This document shows, in pieces, positions 35,159 to 44,653 of a stretch of 64,000 bases of DNA. Position 1 is the stretch's first letter. Each line of letters opens with the position of its first letter. The DNA is from Aspidapion aeneum (Eukaryota; Arthropoda; Insecta; Coleoptera; Brentidae): NCBI GenBank assembly GCA_963576565.1, contig CAUYVT010000112.1, positions 1 through 64,000 on the forward strand. Direction: 5' to 3'. The translations under genes were made by a program, and so were the position numbers. The notes beneath the pieces are model-generated. The model was not told the DNA's origin. It saw only the letters and a program-made list of their open reading frames with translations, and did no database searches.

Positions 35159-35286
35159 TCACGGGACAGCAGCCTACTTTCCATCCGCCGGTTGGCTCGA
35201 TGTCCAGCGAAGTGCACGCTGCAATTGCCGCCACTAACCAGGGTCGGTTGTTCCGCAGCCTCTACAGTCACGGCTTCATTTTAAAT

Positions 35287-37323
35287 ATGAATGGATACCC
35301 AGGAATGATCTCGTCCACACGGATTTTGTTTGCCGTGCTCACATCGCTCGCTTTAGGTAGTGCAACGACACCTGCCGTCGCACTGCCGGCGGATGGAGCG
35401 GACGCCGGGCACGGTTGGGCCGCTACTGCCCGCGCACCTGCGACATATCCCAACGTCGCGATCGACTGGGACGTCCCTATCACGATGAGTGATGGCACAG
35501 TGCTTAAGGCAAACGTCTATCACCCTGCCGACGAACAACGGCGGCCGATCGCGGCACCCACCCCCACTCTCGTCAACCTCACGCCCTACACGAAATTGCT
35601 CTCCTCAGTAGCCTCCTCTGCGTTCGACACCCCCGCCGTGAGCGACAATCTCGATACGCTCGCCCGTCTGCTGAACTTGGGCGGGACGCCGCTGAGTGGG
35701 TTGGGTGATCTGCTGTCTGCTGTTCCGGGCGGCGCGGTGCGCTCGTTCGCCGTGGACAGCGATCTGATCCGTAGCGGCTACACCCAGGTCGTTGTAGATG
35801 TGCGAGGAACCGGTTTTTCGCAGGGTGTGTGGAATGTTCTACAAGGCCGTGAACAACTTGACACCGTCGAAACTATCGAATGGGCCAGCCGACAACCGTG
35901 GTCCGATGGAAACATAGGCATGAGCGGAGTTTCGTACTCCGCCATCAACCAGGTACAAGCAGCCTCGGCGCGTCCCGCTGCACTCAAAGCCATCCTTCCG
36001 GTGGAACCTGGCGGTGACATTCTTCGCGACGTCGCAGCACCTGGAGGCGCACTGGGGTTTGGCTTCATTGTGCCCTGGTTGACGGCCGTCAATGGACTGA
36101 AACTTGTACCCGATGTGCAGTCGTTACTCGATGGATCCTTCGACACAGAATGGCTTTCCAGTCGTCTCGAGCAACCGGCCGTATTTTTCGACATCCTCAG
36201 CGCCGCTCTGCTCACCGAATCGGTACACGACATACCTCCGTCGATGGAAGCATTCTTGACTGAAGGGTCGCCTATCCGGAACGACCTTGTGTCGCATCCC
36301 GAGAACATCGACGTCCCCACAATGGTGTACGGCGGGTGGCATGACATCTTCACCAATAGTGAACCCCGGATCTATAACGCCATTCCATTGCCGCCAGGAC
36401 AGAAACAACTGATCATGGGCAACACCTATCACGCGAATCCAGCGGCTCAGTTCGGCACACCCGGCGCACCGCCGCGCCTCGAAGTTCTCCAAAGAGCATG
36501 GTTCGACCGCTGGCTCAAAGGCATCCACAATGGAATCGACCAATATGGACCTGTCACCGTCAACCAGCAAGGCGGTTCCTGGCAAACGATTCCGGCATTT
36601 CCGCGCCCTGAAATGCGTTATCAACGGCTGTATCTCGACGCGGCCGCCAGTGGAACCAGCACCGAAGCAGTTCACGACGGAACCATGAAACCCCGGGCCG
36701 AAAGCACCGAAACCCTGACCCTAGCAGCGGGTCTTGCAAACCTCTGTTCGCAAGACAGCGCGCAGGCCCTGGCTGGCGTCACCGCAGCCTTGGATGCCTG
36801 CGGCAAAGACTCACGCATTGCCGAACATGCTGCTCTGACCTTCACGAGCGACCCAGTAACAACTCAAACCCAAATTTCGGGGCCGGTAAATCTCCACTTG
36901 GAGACAGTCCATGATCAGACCGATGGCTACTGGGCAGCAACCTTGAACGACGTTGCGCCGGACGGCACATCGACAGCCCTGACATCGGGCCAGGTAACGG
37001 CGTCTCTGCGGCGGATCGACGAGACACGCTCCACACGGTTACCGGACGGCGACGTCGTCGATCCGGTGTACACCCTGTCAATCGCGGGCAGACAACCCAC
37101 CATTCCTGGGCAGGTCACCTCGCTCGATGTCGGACTGACAGCAACCGACGCTGTGCTCAAACCTGGACACCGACTGAGAGTCGATGTGTTCGCCGCCAAT
37201 TTCCCCAAAGGATTGCAACTTCGACCAATACTCAACGAATCTGGACTCGCACCCCAGCACATTGTTCTCGATCCTGCACGGCCCAGCTTCGTCAACGTGC
37301 CGGTCGACACCGCAATCCGTTGA
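35287..37323 (+). CDS. Secreted CocE/NonD-family hydrolase
   Basis: This is an X-Pro dipeptidyl-peptidase / cocaine-esterase superfamily hydrolase of ~678 aa with an N-terminal signal peptide (MISSTRILFAVLTSLALGSATTPAVALP). The alpha/beta-hydrolase core starts at IDWDVPITMSDGTVL. The nucleophile lies in GMSGVSYSA (near residue 215), the acid in YGGWHDIFTN and the His in GNTYHAN. The C-terminal jelly-roll domain (~480-670) is typical. It should hydrolyse esters or amides outside the cell. The start may be the ATG at 35287 or 35305; neither has a good ribosome site. Confidence 0.87.
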   Translation: MNGYPGMISSTRILFAVLTSLALGSATTPAVALPADGADAGHGWAATARAPATYPNVAIDWDVPITMSDGTVLKANVYHPADEQRRPIAAPTPTLVNLTPYTKLLSSVASSAFDTPAVSDNLDTLARLLNLGGTPLSGLGDLLSAVPGGAVRSFAVDSDLIRSGYTQVVVDVRGTGFSQGVWNVLQGREQLDTVETIEWASRQPWSDGNIGMSGVSYSAINQVQAASARPAALKAILPVEPGGDILRDVAAPGGALGFGFIVPWLTAVNGLKLVPDVQSLLDGSFDTEWLSSRLEQPAVFFDILSAALLTESVHDIPPSMEAFLTEGSPIRNDLVSHPENIDVPTMVYGGWHDIFTNSEPRIYNAIPLPPGQKQLIMGNTYHANPAAQFGTPGAPPRLEVLQRAWFDRWLKGIHNGIDQYGPVTVNQQGGSWQTIPAFPRPEMRYQRLYLDAAASGTSTEAVHDGTMKPRAESTETLTLAAGLANLCSQDSAQALAGVTAALDACGKDSRIAEHAALTFTSDPVTTQTQISGPVNLHLETVHDQTDGYWAATLNDVAPDGTSTALTSGQVTASLRRIDETRSTRLPDGDVVDPVYTLSIAGRQPTIPGQVTSLDVGLTATDAVLKPGHRLRVDVFAANFPKGLQLRPILNESGLAPQHIVLDPARPSFVNVPVDTAIR

Positions 37324-37595
37324 ACCAAGCCGACTTGATCACGCATGTCTCGATCATCACCACCGGATGAAGAAAGCAAACAAGCCGCGCGTTCCGAACG
37401 GTTGGAACGAACGCAGAGATTGGCAATTTTGGGGACCGGCAACCTCTAATTCGTGGGCCGGTCATTGCAGAAACAATCCCACTTTGTGGAGGCTGCGATG
37501 AGCCGTCCCGGAAAATCCGGGCCGACCGCACATTGTCTAGTTAAACTCGCCGCTGATCTCAGCGTTGCAATCAAATCGCGATCATACATAACATA
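37324..37595. other. Intergenic region
   Basis: No gene is supported. The last ~60 bp are AT-rich (ATCATACATAACATAATG) and could hold the promoter of the following hypothetical gene. Confidence 0.35.
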
Positions 37596-38117
37596 ATGCA
37601 CGAGGTAGGTTACATGCACGACGACGTTCTGGTCGATCGCATCCGGCGAACCTACACCCGAAAACTTACCAAGTTGTACCTAAATGGAACGGGAAAAGCT
37701 GGAACAACGGCCGAAATCATGCGGCGTGGTGGATGGCACAACGCTCCGCAAATGACGGCTCGCTCGCTACTCGATTCGCGCATTTCTGTCACGTTGATGG
37801 TGACGAATATAGTTATCGGCCACACTTCCGGCCTTGCCGGGAGCTACCCTCCCAGATCCCGCTTGATCATCTCCTCGGTGGACACTCGCTGGGCTCGATC
37901 CGGCACACCTGCAGAGCTCGATCTAACCGAAACGGACTCGTGGGGGACAGTCCTCGTACCGGCAAGCTACGAAACGTACAGCCTGAGCATGGGCCGGGTC
38001 GCCACATCGAAATCCTACACACGCCACTACCGCCACATCCTGGGGCCCGACCTAAAAATTTGCACGATCGACCCCTATGACGCCGCAATCATGCGCACCA
38101 ACCAAGTTTATGAATGA
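37596..38117 (+). CDS. Hypothetical protein
   Basis: I do not recognise this 173-aa protein. It starts MHEVGYMHDDVLVDRIRRTYTRKL and contains MTARSLLDSRISVTLMVTNIVIGHTSGLAGSYPPRS, then alternating hydrophobic and basic segments. It has lower GC than its neighbours, which may mark a separate origin. A second in-frame ATG (MHDDVLVD) is an alternative start. It lies between two secreted hydrolase genes in the same orientation. The gap 38118-38379 has nothing recognisable. Confidence 0.4.
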   Translation: MHEVGYMHDDVLVDRIRRTYTRKLTKLYLNGTGKAGTTAEIMRRGGWHNAPQMTARSLLDSRISVTLMVTNIVIGHTSGLAGSYPPRSRLIISSVDTRWARSGTPAELDLTETDSWGTVLVPASYETYSLSMGRVATSKSYTRHYRHILGPDLKICTIDPYDAAIMRTNQVYE

Positions 38118-38379
38118 GTCACTTGTTTGAGACCCCGCGGATGCCCTGCTCTGATCGGACCCGGCCAACGTGCAGGCAACCCTGCTCCGCACCGGAGCCT
38201 ACAGTAGAAATGGTTGCATTCTGTTGTGATGCAATCGAAGTCCGTTCCCAGTCGGTGCCGCCGGCACTCTCGCTGATGTATGTAGTCAAGTCGCGGCCGC
38301 AGTGGCGGCCTGGCGCACATAGGCCTCGCCGATGACACCCATCGAGAACGATGTCACCACAAAGATAGGAAGACGCTTT

Positions 38380-39444
38380 ATGCTAAAAATCTCGTTGAGA
38401 GTGGCAGCTGCCAGTCTGGTTCTCATGGTTTCCGGTACCGGAATTGCATACGGTCAGCCGAGTGCGGGACAGCCACAGCAACCGCCCACGTCGGGACCCG
38501 GCCCGCTCCTCGGGACAGTGTTTCCGCCATCCGTACAAGGTGCTATTCACCAGAAATTCAGCACCGCAGGTGCCCACGACGTGACCGTCTCGCAGCAGCT
38601 GACGCCGTGCAATGATCTTTACGGAAATTTACAAAAATTGATTTCACCACTTGCGGGCATGAAGGACCCGGGGCAGTTGCAATGTACGCGGGCATTTCCA
38701 CATGGCTACGATTCGCCAGTCGGCGTCAACTATTACTACCCGACAGATCTGCAAGAATTGACACCGGTGCCGACGTTGGTGTGGGTGCCAGGTCTCGACG
38801 GCGACGCCGGCCAGTACGACGACGCAGCGCGACTGTGGGCGAGCCACGGATTCATCGTTGCTATCCCTTACAATTTCATCAATTCCACTACTACGGAACA
38901 CTTCTGGGGAACTCAAGCTCTGATATCGGAAGAAGGCCGTGCAGACTCACCTCTGCGCGGAAGGATTGATCTCTCTCGTGTGATAATTGGCGGCCATTCC
39001 GGCGGCGCAGGTTCTTTAATCTACGCGGCCTCGTATCTGCCAGCGGTCGAGAAGATGCTCGATCCTCGCCTTCATATCATTGGCGCACTGAGCGTCAATA
39101 CCGGAATCCAAGCCCCTATCGGAGCAGCCGTTACGGTACCGACTCTCACGATCACAGGAACTCGTGACTGGATCACCCCACCGTTCCTGTGGCCTTACTG
39201 GGCGTACGCGACCGTGTTTCAGGCACCGGCTTACAGCGCTCCCATGCTTAATGGGACACATCTGAGCATCAACGAAGCCCTGCCGAACAATCCGGCAGCG
39301 AGTCTGTCCATGGCGTGGCTCGAACACCTCGCCGGAGGAAGCTCCGACGCCGACGCCGTGTTTGTCGGGCCACGGTGGGGTCTGGCAACCGATCAAGCTT
39401 TCGTAGATGTCAAGCGCAATGCTCAGGCCGATCAACTGCGATGA
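38380..39444 (+). CDS. Secreted alpha/beta hydrolase (chlorophyllase/cutinase-like)
   Basis: This is an exported hydrolase of ~354 aa. The signal peptide MLKISLRVAAASLVLMVSGTGIAYG is followed by a Pro/Gln-rich segment. The fold is shown by YYYPTDLQELTPVPTLVWVPGL and by the nucleophile elbow IIGGHSGGAGS (near residue 206). The acid is in TGTRDWITPP and the His in NGTHLSIN. I chose the ATG at 38380 because TAGGAAG precedes it at good spacing; an ATG at 38332 would add 16 residues. The family includes PET-hydrolase and chlorophyllase-like esterases. The substrate is unknown, and a polymeric or lipid ester is plausible given the neighbours. Confidence 0.82.
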   Translation: MLKISLRVAAASLVLMVSGTGIAYGQPSAGQPQQPPTSGPGPLLGTVFPPSVQGAIHQKFSTAGAHDVTVSQQLTPCNDLYGNLQKLISPLAGMKDPGQLQCTRAFPHGYDSPVGVNYYYPTDLQELTPVPTLVWVPGLDGDAGQYDDAARLWASHGFIVAIPYNFINSTTTEHFWGTQALISEEGRADSPLRGRIDLSRVIIGGHSGGAGSLIYAASYLPAVEKMLDPRLHIIGALSVNTGIQAPIGAAVTVPTLTITGTRDWITPPFLWPYWAYATVFQAPAYSAPMLNGTHLSINEALPNNPAASLSMAWLEHLAGGSSDADAVFVGPRWGLATDQAFVDVKRNAQADQLR

Positions 39445-39614
39445 AGCGGGCACTACGTACTAGGTAGCGAGCTGTTTCGAGATGTGAGTGACAGTCCACG
39501 GTCCGCCACAAGCGCACCCAGGATGGGGGCAAAACTGGTTGCGGAGAACTACGCCGCACTCGAATCTCAGACGGGTAGTGGTGCCCGGGTCCGCCGCTGC
39601 CGAGACTGTTCTAC

Positions 39615-39844
39615 CCAAACTGGCGGACTCGATCCGAGGTGAGCACCCCGCGAGGTCGGGCAACCGGAAACTCAGACGCGCGTTGCTCCTTTCGTCTTTT
39701 GCCGCGCTGCACGACCCCACCAGTCGCGCCTATTACGACCGGAAGCGAGCACAAGGCAAGAAACACAATGCAGCCCTCATCTGCCTCGCTCGACGGCGAT
39801 GCGACGTTCTGTTCGCCATGCTCAAGACCAAGACGCTGTATTAA
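39615..39844 (+). mobile_element. IS110-family transposase, C-terminal remnant
   Basis: The frame reads SIRGEHPARSGNRKLRRAL, LSSFAALHDPTSRAYYDRKR and HNAALICLARRRCDVLFAML. This is the C-terminal transposase_20 region of IS110/IS116 elements, including the conserved Ser-containing segment. The N-terminal DEDD domain is absent. Confidence 0.8.
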
Positions 39845-40020
39845 CCGCCCACGACTCAGGCAGCTTGACAGAGACCATAGGGACCCCCCGGGAAACCAAC
39901 GGGAGAAGCTTTACCATCCAGCAGTATTCGCCGGGTGAAATTCCACAGGCTAACGTGTCGGTGTCCATGCACTGCTGTTCCCGCTTCCGATGGACGTGAT
40001 CCCAGCCCCGACGGCACAGG

Positions 40021-40806
40021 TCAGCGGCCGGTGAATACGGCATTGCGCCGTTCTATAAACGACTGCATGCCCTCAAGGCCATCGGAGGATGTGAACAGAC
40101 GTCTGATGTCAGAGCCGAAATGGGCAATCGCCTCGGCATCGCCGTGTTCGCGTGCGCGGTGGGCACTTTTGAGGATTGTCCGCACACCCATCGGTGCCGC
40201 GGCGTCCGCGATGGTGTGTGCCAGGTCGCGTGCACGTGCGATCGGATCATTGAGCACCTCCTGGACCAGTCCCATTCGGAGCGCTTCGGCTGCGTCGAAC
40301 TCGTCACCGGTGAGCATCCACCGCATGGCGTTGCCCCACCCGGCCTCGCGGGGAAATCTCAGGGTCGCGCCTCCGAACGGGTAGATGCCGCGCCGAACTT
40401 CGAGTTGGGTGAACCGAGTGTTCGGGGCCGCCAGCCGCACGTCGGCTGCGAGAAGCAATTCGATACCCAGTGTCATCGTCCATCCATGCGCAGCTGCCAC
40501 AATAGGCGTCGTCCAGTCGGTGTCCAACCGCCACGGATCGCGACCGTCGAGCGGATACGGAGATTTGCCTTCTGCGATCGCCGGTGCGACATCCATCAAG
40601 TCCAGTCCGCCGGTGAAGTGTCCGCCGTGGCCGAACAAGACCCCGCATCGAAGTTCCTCGTCGGATTCGAGCAACGCATACGCCCGGGACAGCTCCGCGA
40701 GCATCGCCCGATTGAAAGCATTGCGTTTTTCGGGGCGGTTCAGCCCGATCAGCAAGACGTGGCCGTCGCGCTCGACAGTGACACTCCGCTCGTCGGTGAG
40801 GGTCAT
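40021..40806 (-). CDS. Enoyl-CoA hydratase/isomerase (crotonase family)
   Basis: This is a 261-aa crotonase-fold enzyme that hydrates or isomerises enoyl-CoA substrates. LNRPEKRNAFNRAML starts the fold. The oxyanion-hole region reads FGHGGHFTGGLDL, and a second conserved stretch is AAAHGWTMTLGIELLLAADVRLA then FTQLEVRRGIYPFGG (a candidate acid Glu). The ATG at 40806 directly starts the conserved MTLTDERSVTVERDG and has AAAGAGA upstream. Two GTAGA-type palindromes lie ~80-130 bp upstream, linking it to the TetR regulon at 31820. Confidence 0.87.
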   Translation of the reverse strand: MTLTDERSVTVERDGHVLLIGLNRPEKRNAFNRAMLAELSRAYALLESDEELRCGVLFGHGGHFTGGLDLMDVAPAIAEGKSPYPLDGRDPWRLDTDWTTPIVAAAHGWTMTLGIELLLAADVRLAAPNTRFTQLEVRRGIYPFGGATLRFPREAGWGNAMRWMLTGDEFDAAEALRMGLVQEVLNDPIARARDLAHTIADAAAPMGVRTILKSAHRAREHGDAEAIAHFGSDIRRLFTSSDGLEGMQSFIERRNAVFTGR

Positions 40807-40881
40807 GTGAATTCTCTTTCTTCGATCAGCGGGCTTAGCTCGCATTCGGCAACTCGGATGACAAAGGCTGGGGCCAACTAG

Positions 40882-40938
40882 GTAGACGACTCGATCTACC
40901 TGGCGTGAGGTCTACGACAAGTAGATCGAATCGTCTAC
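40882..40938. promoter_or_regulatory. Inverted pair of GTAGA-N8-TCTAC operators
   Basis: GTAGACGACTCGATCTAC (40882-40899) and GTAGATCGAATCGTCTAC (40921-40938) are reverse complements of each other but for one base. Each is also a GTAGA-N8-TCTAC palindrome. They sit upstream of the crotonase gene and share the GTAGA/TCTAC arms of the site at 32461. Confidence 0.65.
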
Positions 40939-40969
40939 GTTCTAGCAGCACGATGTTTGATCGTTAAGG

Positions 40970-42670
40970 TCAGGCGGCGATCTTGGTTGCACGAACGGCG
41001 TTCGCTACCTGGACGCAGTCAGCTGTGGTGGTGCCGGCGACTTTATTGGTCACGTTCTGGGTGCACGCCGACTTGAGAGCAGTCGCCAGCGTCGCGTAGC
41101 TCGAGTTTGCCGACAGAATCGTCTGCGCGGTCCAGTAGAGGTTCGAGGACTTGGTGATGCCGATTCCGGCGACACCGACGGCATTGAGAGTGCCGCCGTC
41201 GACGATCAGCTGAAGAGTCTTGTTGCCGACGCCGCTGTTTCCGTGAACCCCGCCGTGATCGTTCTCGTCGCCCCTGTCGACGGTGTCGGTCTGCCAGTAT
41301 GTTCCCCGGTAGGTGTCAGGGTCGGTGAGAGCCTTCGGATTCTCCATGTCCCGAATCGCTCCCAGCGAACTCCCTTCACCGATCAACCAACGATTGGTGG
41401 CCGTGTCGTCGGCGCTCGCATTCGTCAGGTCGGTCAGCTCGCCGAAGACGTCGGACATCGACTCATTGATGGCACCCGACTCGCCGCGATACACCAAGCC
41501 ACTCGTGTACTGGGTCACCCCGTGGCTGAGCTCGTGCGCCGTGATGTCGTCAGTGGTGACGCCCTCGCCGAACACCATGTGGTCGCCGGTCCAGAACGCG
41601 TTCAGATACGGGCATGCTGCGCCCTGAATGCACGTCCTGACCGTGGCCCTCAGCGCTTTGGTGCCGCCACCCTTGGTCGTACCGATGAGCGATGTCAGAT
41701 CGGCGAGACCCGTGTTTGCGCGGTAGTAGGAGTCCGTATCGCCGAAGAAGCCGTAGACCGCGTTGACATCGGCCACCGTGGAGACCGGGCCGCCTTCTGT
41801 TCGTACAGGTTTGAACAACGCAGTGGTGCCGCACTGAGAACCTGAGCCGACCGCGTTGGTCTCGGAGAGCACCTTTCGATTGGCGTCACATACCGCGCGG
41901 TTGATGCTCTTCTCGGAGCCGAGATTGTCCAGGACGCGGGTCGGGTTCAACGCATCGACGAACACCGTCACCGGACTGGTGTTCTCTCCGCCCGTCACCA
42001 ACACCGCGTAGGCGGGTACTGCTGAGCTGTCAGCGTCGGGAACGGCCGCCAATTTTGGGTCATACCATGTCTGGCTCGGTTGCTCAGCGACGAAATCGGT
42101 CGCTGAGCGTGCGGCTTTGGACGCCGCCTCTGTAATCGCGGTAGTGCGAGCCACCTCTTCCCCACCAGGAACAGCGGTGGCGAAACTGCCGGCCGACTGC
42201 TGAGCGACCGACCCTGTGACCGCGATCAGAGCACCGTCCCGACTTAGGGACTGAGCAACCGATGCCCCGTACACAGGAACACCATCGATGTCCTGGCGGA
42301 GCCGAACCGTCGATCCTTCGCCGACCGGCAGAGTCGACTCGACTACCAGCTCGCCCACTGATCCTGTTGCGCCGAAGACATCTTGGATTTCCGGGGCGTG
42401 CTCCACGGCCGCAGCCTCTGGATCAGAAACAGGTGCCACCAGAGCGAGCGGCACCTCAGGGACCACTGCAGTGACATCGCCGTTGGTATCGGTACTTACC
42501 GCCTTTGGAACGTCGGGGAGAGCGGGTCCGTCCGGCGGCTCCGCGGAGGCGACCGGGGTCCACATCACACTAAGAGCGATGGCGGCAACGGTCATACCGG
42601 CTGCCGCGCGACCTCGTGGGTGTTTGCGCTTGTGTGGTCGTGACGCTTCGTGAATCAACGGTGACTGCAT
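40970..42670 (-). CDS. Secreted M4 (thermolysin-like) metalloprotease
   Basis: This is a 566-aa preproenzyme. The signal peptide (RAAAGMTVAAIALSVMWTPVASA) is followed by an FTP/PepSY-type propeptide to ~residue 260. The catalytic domain has the zinc site HELSHGVTQYTSG (near 378), the third ligand in GAINESMSDVFGE and the C-terminal GGVHGNSGVGNK active-site His region. It is exported and cleaves proteins on the N-terminal side of hydrophobic residues, as the family does. The ATG at 42670 has GAGGAGTCAA upstream. It lies in an accessory region, so it may serve nutrient supply or competition. Confidence 0.92.
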   Translation of the reverse strand: MQSPLIHEASRPHKRKHPRGRAAAGMTVAAIALSVMWTPVASAEPPDGPALPDVPKAVSTDTNGDVTAVVPEVPLALVAPVSDPEAAAVEHAPEIQDVFGATGSVGELVVESTLPVGEGSTVRLRQDIDGVPVYGASVAQSLSRDGALIAVTGSVAQQSAGSFATAVPGGEEVARTTAITEAASKAARSATDFVAEQPSQTWYDPKLAAVPDADSSAVPAYAVLVTGGENTSPVTVFVDALNPTRVLDNLGSEKSINRAVCDANRKVLSETNAVGSGSQCGTTALFKPVRTEGGPVSTVADVNAVYGFFGDTDSYYRANTGLADLTSLIGTTKGGGTKALRATVRTCIQGAACPYLNAFWTGDHMVFGEGVTTDDITAHELSHGVTQYTSGLVYRGESGAINESMSDVFGELTDLTNASADDTATNRWLIGEGSSLGAIRDMENPKALTDPDTYRGTYWQTDTVDRGDENDHGGVHGNSGVGNKTLQLIVDGGTLNAVGVAGIGITKSSNLYWTAQTILSANSSYATLATALKSACTQNVTNKVAGTTTADCVQVANAVRATKIAA

Positions 42671-42791
42671 TTGACTCCTCGGGCCGATGAGAGTTGGACA
42701 TTGCCGACACATCCACGGGTCGCCGTGCGATGAGCGTCGAGAAGTAGCGATCACGATTCGTTACCACCCCGAGCCGAACCGGAGGGAGAAA

Positions 42792-42810
42792 CTAGTTGAC
42801 TGTCAACAAG
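42792..42810. promoter_or_regulatory. Palindrome upstream of the metalloprotease gene
   Basis: GTTGAC-T-GTCAAC (42795-42807) is a perfect palindrome, nearly extended by CTA/AAG on the outside. It lies 125 bp upstream of the protease start in an otherwise empty region (42671-42959), so it is a candidate repressor site. Confidence 0.45.
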
Positions 42811-42959
42811 TCTCAGCCGGGCGGGCCGGATCCCTGTGCGGCGCTATTTATGTTAGACGAATGTGTACAACTTTGCAGCACGGCGCGAGGTGGACGGCGC
42901 ATGAACCAGCACGACAATGGCCAAGTCCAAGTTGGCCAGCAAGCCCCGCGAGATGGCCA

Positions 42960-43395
42960 GCGCGGCATCGCGGAATGACTTCTTCGTCCGCCTCCATGTC
43001 GGCCACCCGGGCGATGTAACCGGTGACAATGTCGGGGCTCTTCCCCGTGGCTTGCCCTACGCCCATCACGCCGTCGACGACCAAAGCCCCCCGGCCGGAA
43101 TACTCCTCAGATTCTCGGCGACGAACGCAAAGAGACTCGCATCGGGGTTCTTCGAAGGTGCCCGAGTCCATTTCGCGGCGCTCGACATCACAATGGCACG
43201 CGTGCTGACCGACAACGGATCTTGTTACCGCTCAACGCTGTTCGCGCAGACCCTAGGCTCTGCAATCAAGCAAAAGCGAACTCGGCCGTATCGGCCACGG
43301 ACCAGCGGCGAAGTCGCATGATTCAATCGGACCCTCAACCACGAATGGGCCTATGCCAACACCTATCTGTCCGACGAAGCCTCGCCGTCGCAGCA
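42960..43395 (+). mobile_element. IS481-family transposase remnant
   Basis: The integrase core is recognisable across frames: LPYAHHAVDD, then ITMARVLTDNGSCYRSTLFA (motif TDNG), KQKRTRPYRPRTSGEV, a TGA stop at 43319-43321, and FNRTLNHEWAYANTYLSDEA. The N-terminal HTH part is missing and the frame is broken, so it is inactive. It runs directly into the substrate-binding-protein fragment. Confidence 0.75.
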
Positions 43396-44365
43396 AGACG
43401 GTTTCGTAGACCAGTTTCGTGCACGTTTTCCCGACATAAAATTGAGTATGCAGGTTGATTTGTCGAAGTTTCACGATCTACGTGTGGAAAAAGCATTGCA
43501 CGGCGTCGGATCGTTGCCGGATGTGGCCATGCTGCAGACGACCTTCGATTTCGACGATTGGAGTAAAAGAGGACTACTGCTACCCTTCAAGCCTGCAGGA
43601 GTCACTTCCCAGAAACCCGGCTACGCCAACGCCGACGGCACTTATCTCACCGCCATGATGGTAGCTTTCCAGCCCACGTACGCCACAGATCGCATTCCTG
43701 CCGGGTCGATTCCTACCCGCTATCAGGACTTTCTGTCGCCGCAGTACGCGAATGGACGACTGGCCTTGACCAAGCCGAACGACGACGATGCGGTCCTGTA
43801 CGTCTACGACCGCCTGCGACAAACGTTCGGACCGGACTATCTGACAGCACTCCGCGATCAGAACCCGAGATGGTTACGTGGAACCGCAGCGCCCGCGGCG
43901 CTGGTAGGCAAACCGGGAGAGACTGCACTAGGAAACCTCACCGGGTTCTCCGCACCACCACACGCGCCGGGTATCATACCCGCCGATGATGCCCCGTTCC
44001 TGGTATGGAACCAGCGTGCGGCGGTATTCAACGATGCCCAGCACAAAACTGCGGGCAAATTGTTCCTTGCCTACGTTGCGTCCAAAGAATTTCAATCCAC
44101 CTATCAGGGATGGCGAACACGCACGGACCTAACCGCTGGAGCAGACCTCCCGGCGCTTGAGCAACTACCAGGAGCGGACCCAGCCGCTTTCATCGCGTGG
44201 ATGGCCGACCGTGCACATGTCGCGCAGGTCCGGTCCGAGATGGAGGCCATTTTCGGTGCGGTAGAAGGCCCGTCACCGCTCAACGATCCCGCACTACTGA
44301 ACATTCTCGGTGTCGACACAACCCGCGCAACTGCAGCACCCGAACCCCTCGGACCCGTGCGATGA
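43396..44365 (+). pseudogene. ABC transporter substrate-binding protein, 5'-truncated
   Basis: This is a periplasmic-binding-protein-like (Fe3+/small-solute type) sequence reading FVDQFRARFPDIKLSMQVD, GSLPDVAMLQTTFDFDDW, QDFLSPQYANGRLALTKPND, then the C-terminal half to 44365. The signal peptide and first ~50 residues are missing, replaced by IS481 sequence in the same frame. A TTG at 43442 could still start a cytoplasmic product. No permease or ATPase gene is nearby, so it is a stranded fragment. Confidence 0.65.
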
Positions 44366-44653
44366 CCATCGGATTAAAAAGTTGATCTCTCAATAAGAAT
44401 GCAAGATGGCGGTTATCAAACTGACAAGCGTTCGTCGTGCTCGCTGCCGTCTTCGGCGACGACGAGCCCTCCGAATGACTCTCAGGCCCCTGCACCGTCC
44501 ACCACGTCGATCCCCGCCCGCCAAACAGACATCCACACCCGCCCCGGCGACCACCACCCCGCCGACCACAACCACCTAACTGTGGACGCTGCTCCCCCAG
44601 CTCCCTCGACGTACACATCCGATCCCCGATGCGCACCCGCGAATTAGTCCCTT
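44366..44653. other. Intergenic region
   Basis: This is a Pro/Thr-codon-rich stretch (CCACCACCCCGCCGACCAC type) without a supportable gene. It may be decayed sequence upstream of the recombinase relic. Confidence 0.3.
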
